Source: an uncultured Tissierellia bacterium (GTDB lineage: Bacteria > Bacillota > Clostridia > Tissierellales > Peptoniphilaceae). From it: a stretch of 6,597 nucleotides of DNA. The notes under the pieces are model-generated. The model worked only from the letters and a program-made list of their open reading frames with translations. It made no database searches and was not told where the DNA came from. The stretch covers positions 1-6,597 of the forward strand of contig CAMYOR010000054.1 in assembly GCA_947278105.1 (NCBI GenBank), given 5' to 3'. Shown one piece after another: positions 5,393 through 6,597 of the stretch (the stretch's first letter is position 1; each line of letters starts with the position of its first letter). Both the position numbers and the translations under genes were made by a program.

Positions 5393-6409
5393 ATGACAAC
5401 AAAAATAGCAATAAGTGGTTTTGGCAGAATTGGGCGCCTTGCCTTCCGCCTATTGGAATCCTCAAAGTTCGGTGACTTGGAACTGACAGCCATTAATACG
5501 GGTTCGGCTCCGCCTTCGTATATGGTTTATCAGTTAAAACACGATTCCACTTTTGGCCGTTACCCTGGAAAGCTCGAGTCTGAAGAAGAAGGAATCATCT
5601 CGGATGGGAAAAGGATCCCCGTCTTCCATGAAAGAGATGCCGCGGATCTCCCATGGAAGAAATTAGGAATTGACATTGTGCTGGAGTGCTCCGGTTTTTA
5701 TACCGAAAAGGATATGGCGATGAAGCATATTCAGGCCGGAGCCAAGCACGTTCTTATATCTGCCCCCGGGAAAGGGGAGATGAAAACAGTCGTTTATGGA
5801 GTCAATGAAGGGATTTTAGACGGGACCGAAGAAGTATTTTCCGCCGGCTCCTGCACAACCAACTGCTTGGCGCCCATGGTCAAGGTTCTTAGCGACAAGT
5901 TTGGCATTGTCGTAGCTCAGATGACCACCGTCCACGCCTATACAGGGACCCAATCCCTGATGGATCAGACCGACAAAAAGCGCAATTACCGGCGTGGGAG
6001 GGCAGCGGCTGTGAACATTGTTCCGACAACAACAGGAGCGGCAAAGGCGATTGTTCAGGTCATCCCGGAAGTGGGTGGGAAGCTGTCCAGCTCGGCCCTT
6101 CGGGTTCCTGTCATTGATGGATCTCTTACCACCCTCTACTCAATTTTGGAAAAACCGGTTAGTGTAGAGGAAGTTAATGCAGCGATGAAAGAGTCAGAGA
6201 GCCCTTCCTTCGGTTATAACGAAGAAGAGATTGTCTCCTCCGATATTATTGGAAGCAGCCAGGGTTCCATTTTTGATGCAACCATGACATCGGTGGCCGA
6301 AGCAGGGGACCTTCAGATGGTAAAGACGTCTGCCTGGTATGACAACGAAATGGGATACACCCATCAGCTGCTCAGAACCCTCGCTTATTTTTCTACGATT
6401 ATGAATTAG
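5393..6409 (+). CDS. gap: Type I glyceraldehyde-3-phosphate dehydrogenase with a non-NAD-specific-looking cofactor pocket
   Basis: This cytosolic enzyme interconverts glyceraldehyde 3-phosphate and 1,3-bisphosphoglycerate in glycolysis/gluconeogenesis. The 338 residues are full length. The Rossmann motif GFGRIGR is at 9-15, the catalytic C154 lies in SCTTNCLAP and the catalytic H181 in TTVHAYTG; NIVPTTTGAAKA, ALRVPV and WYDNEMGYT follow. AGGGAG (5381-5386), 6 bases before the ATG, fixes the start. Several usually fixed positions differ: the Asn of INGFGRIGR is S8; the NAD-selecting Asp after 'AIN' (D32 of Bacillus stearothermophilus numbering) is T36; the Leu-Pro pair of the S-loop (187/188) is Q192-T193; and SNASC reads SAGSC (150-154). 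Losing D32 and P188 is the pattern seen in NADP-accepting enzymes such as B. subtilis GapB and, in part, chloroplast GAPDH, so NADP or dual use is inferred, possibly in the biosynthetic direction. It stands alone: no cggR upstream and no pgk before the terminator. Confidence 0.96.
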   Translation: MTTKIAISGFGRIGRLAFRLLESSKFGDLELTAINTGSAPPSYMVYQLKHDSTFGRYPGKLESEEEGIISDGKRIPVFHERDAADLPWKKLGIDIVLECSGFYTEKDMAMKHIQAGAKHVLISAPGKGEMKTVVYGVNEGILDGTEEVFSAGSCTTNCLAPMVKVLSDKFGIVVAQMTTVHAYTGTQSLMDQTDKKRNYRRGRAAAVNIVPTTTGAAKAIVQVIPEVGGKLSSSALRVPVIDGSLTTLYSILEKPVSVEEVNAAMKESESPSFGYNEEEIVSSDIIGSSQGSIFDATMTSVAEAGDLQMVKTSAWYDNEMGYTHQLLRTLAYFSTIMN

Positions 6410-6466
6410 GCTCCAAAATAAGGAGAGAAGAATTAAAAAGAGAAGGGAAGATAGGTACAAAATCCC

Positions 6467-6501
6467 AGAAAGAGACAGGCAAAAGCCTGTCTCTTTCTTT
6501 A
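6467..6501 (+). terminator. Rho-independent terminator after gap
   Basis: AGAAAGAGACAGGC (6467-6480) and GCCTGTCTCTTTCT (6485-6498) form a perfect 14-bp stem with an AAAA loop, running into TTT. It lies 57 bases after the gap stop codon, so gap is the last gene of its unit. The A-rich left arm against the T-rich right arm could also serve the opposite strand. Confidence 0.92.
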
Positions 6502-6520
6502 TCCTTCTGCCAGGATCTTT

Positions 6521-6529
6521 TGATATAAT
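6521..6529 (+). promoter_or_regulatory. Extended -10 promoter for the next transcription unit
   Basis: TGATATAAT is a perfect extended -10 element (TG-N-TATAAT). No good -35 is seen at 17 bases, which extended -10 promoters can tolerate. It sits 20 bases beyond the gap terminator and would start a transcript near 6536 that leaves the window. Confidence 0.55.
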
Positions 6530-6544
6530 CAAAGGAACCAAGGG

Positions 6545-6574
6545 CTCATCGGGAAGTGGGCCTTATTCGATGAG
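6545..6574 (+). repeat. Hairpin at the start of the downstream leader
   Basis: CTCATCG (6545-6551) pairs with CGATGAG (6568-6574) over a 16-base loop, with a possible outer CCA/TGG pairing (6538-6540 with 6580-6582). Placed right after the extended -10 promoter, it may be the first stem of a structured 5' leader or small RNA; too little remains to identify a class. Confidence 0.35.
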
Positions 6575-6585
6575 GAGGCTGGCAT

Positions 6586-6597
6586 CTGTCTCTTATA
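6586..6597. other. Probable residual Nextera/Tn5 mosaic-end adapter at the right edge
   Basis: The final 12 bases, CTGTCTCTTATA, equal the first 12 bases of the Tn5 mosaic-end adapter used in Nextera libraries (which continues CACATCT). An exact match placed flush with the end is very unlikely by chance. These bases should be treated as library artefact, not genome. Confidence 0.88.

Noticed and set aside
6471..6496. AGAGACAG and CTGTCTCTT inside the post-gap terminator as embedded adapter sequence
   Set aside because: The match to the mosaic end stops after 9 bases on the right arm, the arms form a perfect 14-bp stem with a T tail, and a terminator is expected here; partial resemblance looks coincidental.
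1..6597. CRISPR array, insertion sequence, tRNA or rRNA
   Set aside because: I saw no regularly spaced repeats, transposase-like coding sequence, terminal inverted repeats of IS type, or tRNA/rRNA signatures on either strand.

Overview
The window is a stretch of chromosome from a low-to-medium-GC Gram-positive bacterium (Firmicutes/Bacillota, most likely a Clostridia- or Tissierellia-type lineage). The reasons are the order mutL-miaA-aluminium-resistance-type PLP enzyme, strong AGGAGG-type ribosome binding sites, a Bacillus-type LexA (Cheo-box) operator pair on a YneA-like division inhibitor, a diderm-independent lipobox protein, and T-tailed hairpin terminators. Genus cannot be resolved from the sequence alone.

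Layout. Bases 1-3613 hold a rightward gene cluster: the 3' two-thirds of mutL (mismatch-repair endonuclease, cut by the left edge), miaA (tRNA dimethylallyltransferase, overlapping mutL by 23 bases) and a full-length PLP-dependent methionine gamma-lyase/aluminium-resistance family gene (ynbB-like). A strong hairpin at 3638-3676 separates this cluster from a convergent leftward gene (3713-4402) for a secreted lipoprotein of unknown function. Bases 4403-4847 are a long, strikingly AT-rich intergenic region with the lipoprotein's likely promoter on its left and, on its right, a near-ideal sigma-A promoter with two identical LexA boxes. These drive a short LysM protein with one membrane segment (4848-5180), a YneA-type SOS cell-division suppressor, closed by its own terminator. 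After a structured leader of about 130-200 bases comes a type I glyceraldehyde-3-phosphate dehydrogenase (5393-6409) whose cofactor-pocket residues do not look NAD-specific, followed by a 14-bp perfect terminator and the extended -10 promoter of an unseen next transcription unit.

How it fits together. Left to right the window mixes DNA repair (MutL), tRNA modification (MiaA), the SOS checkpoint (YneA-like) and central carbon metabolism (GAPDH). The genes between 3638 and 6501 appear to be separate single-gene transcription units, each with its own control signals. Neither hfq nor lexA, often found in this neighbourhood in related bacteria, is present.

The last 12 bases match the start of the Tn5/Nextera mosaic-end adapter, so the right edge is probably a contig end with untrimmed adapter. 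I see no CRISPR array, insertion sequence, tRNA, rRNA or convincing novel multi-gene system. The most informative points are the paired LexA operators, the GAPDH cofactor signature, the gap leader and the AT-rich lipoprotein segment.
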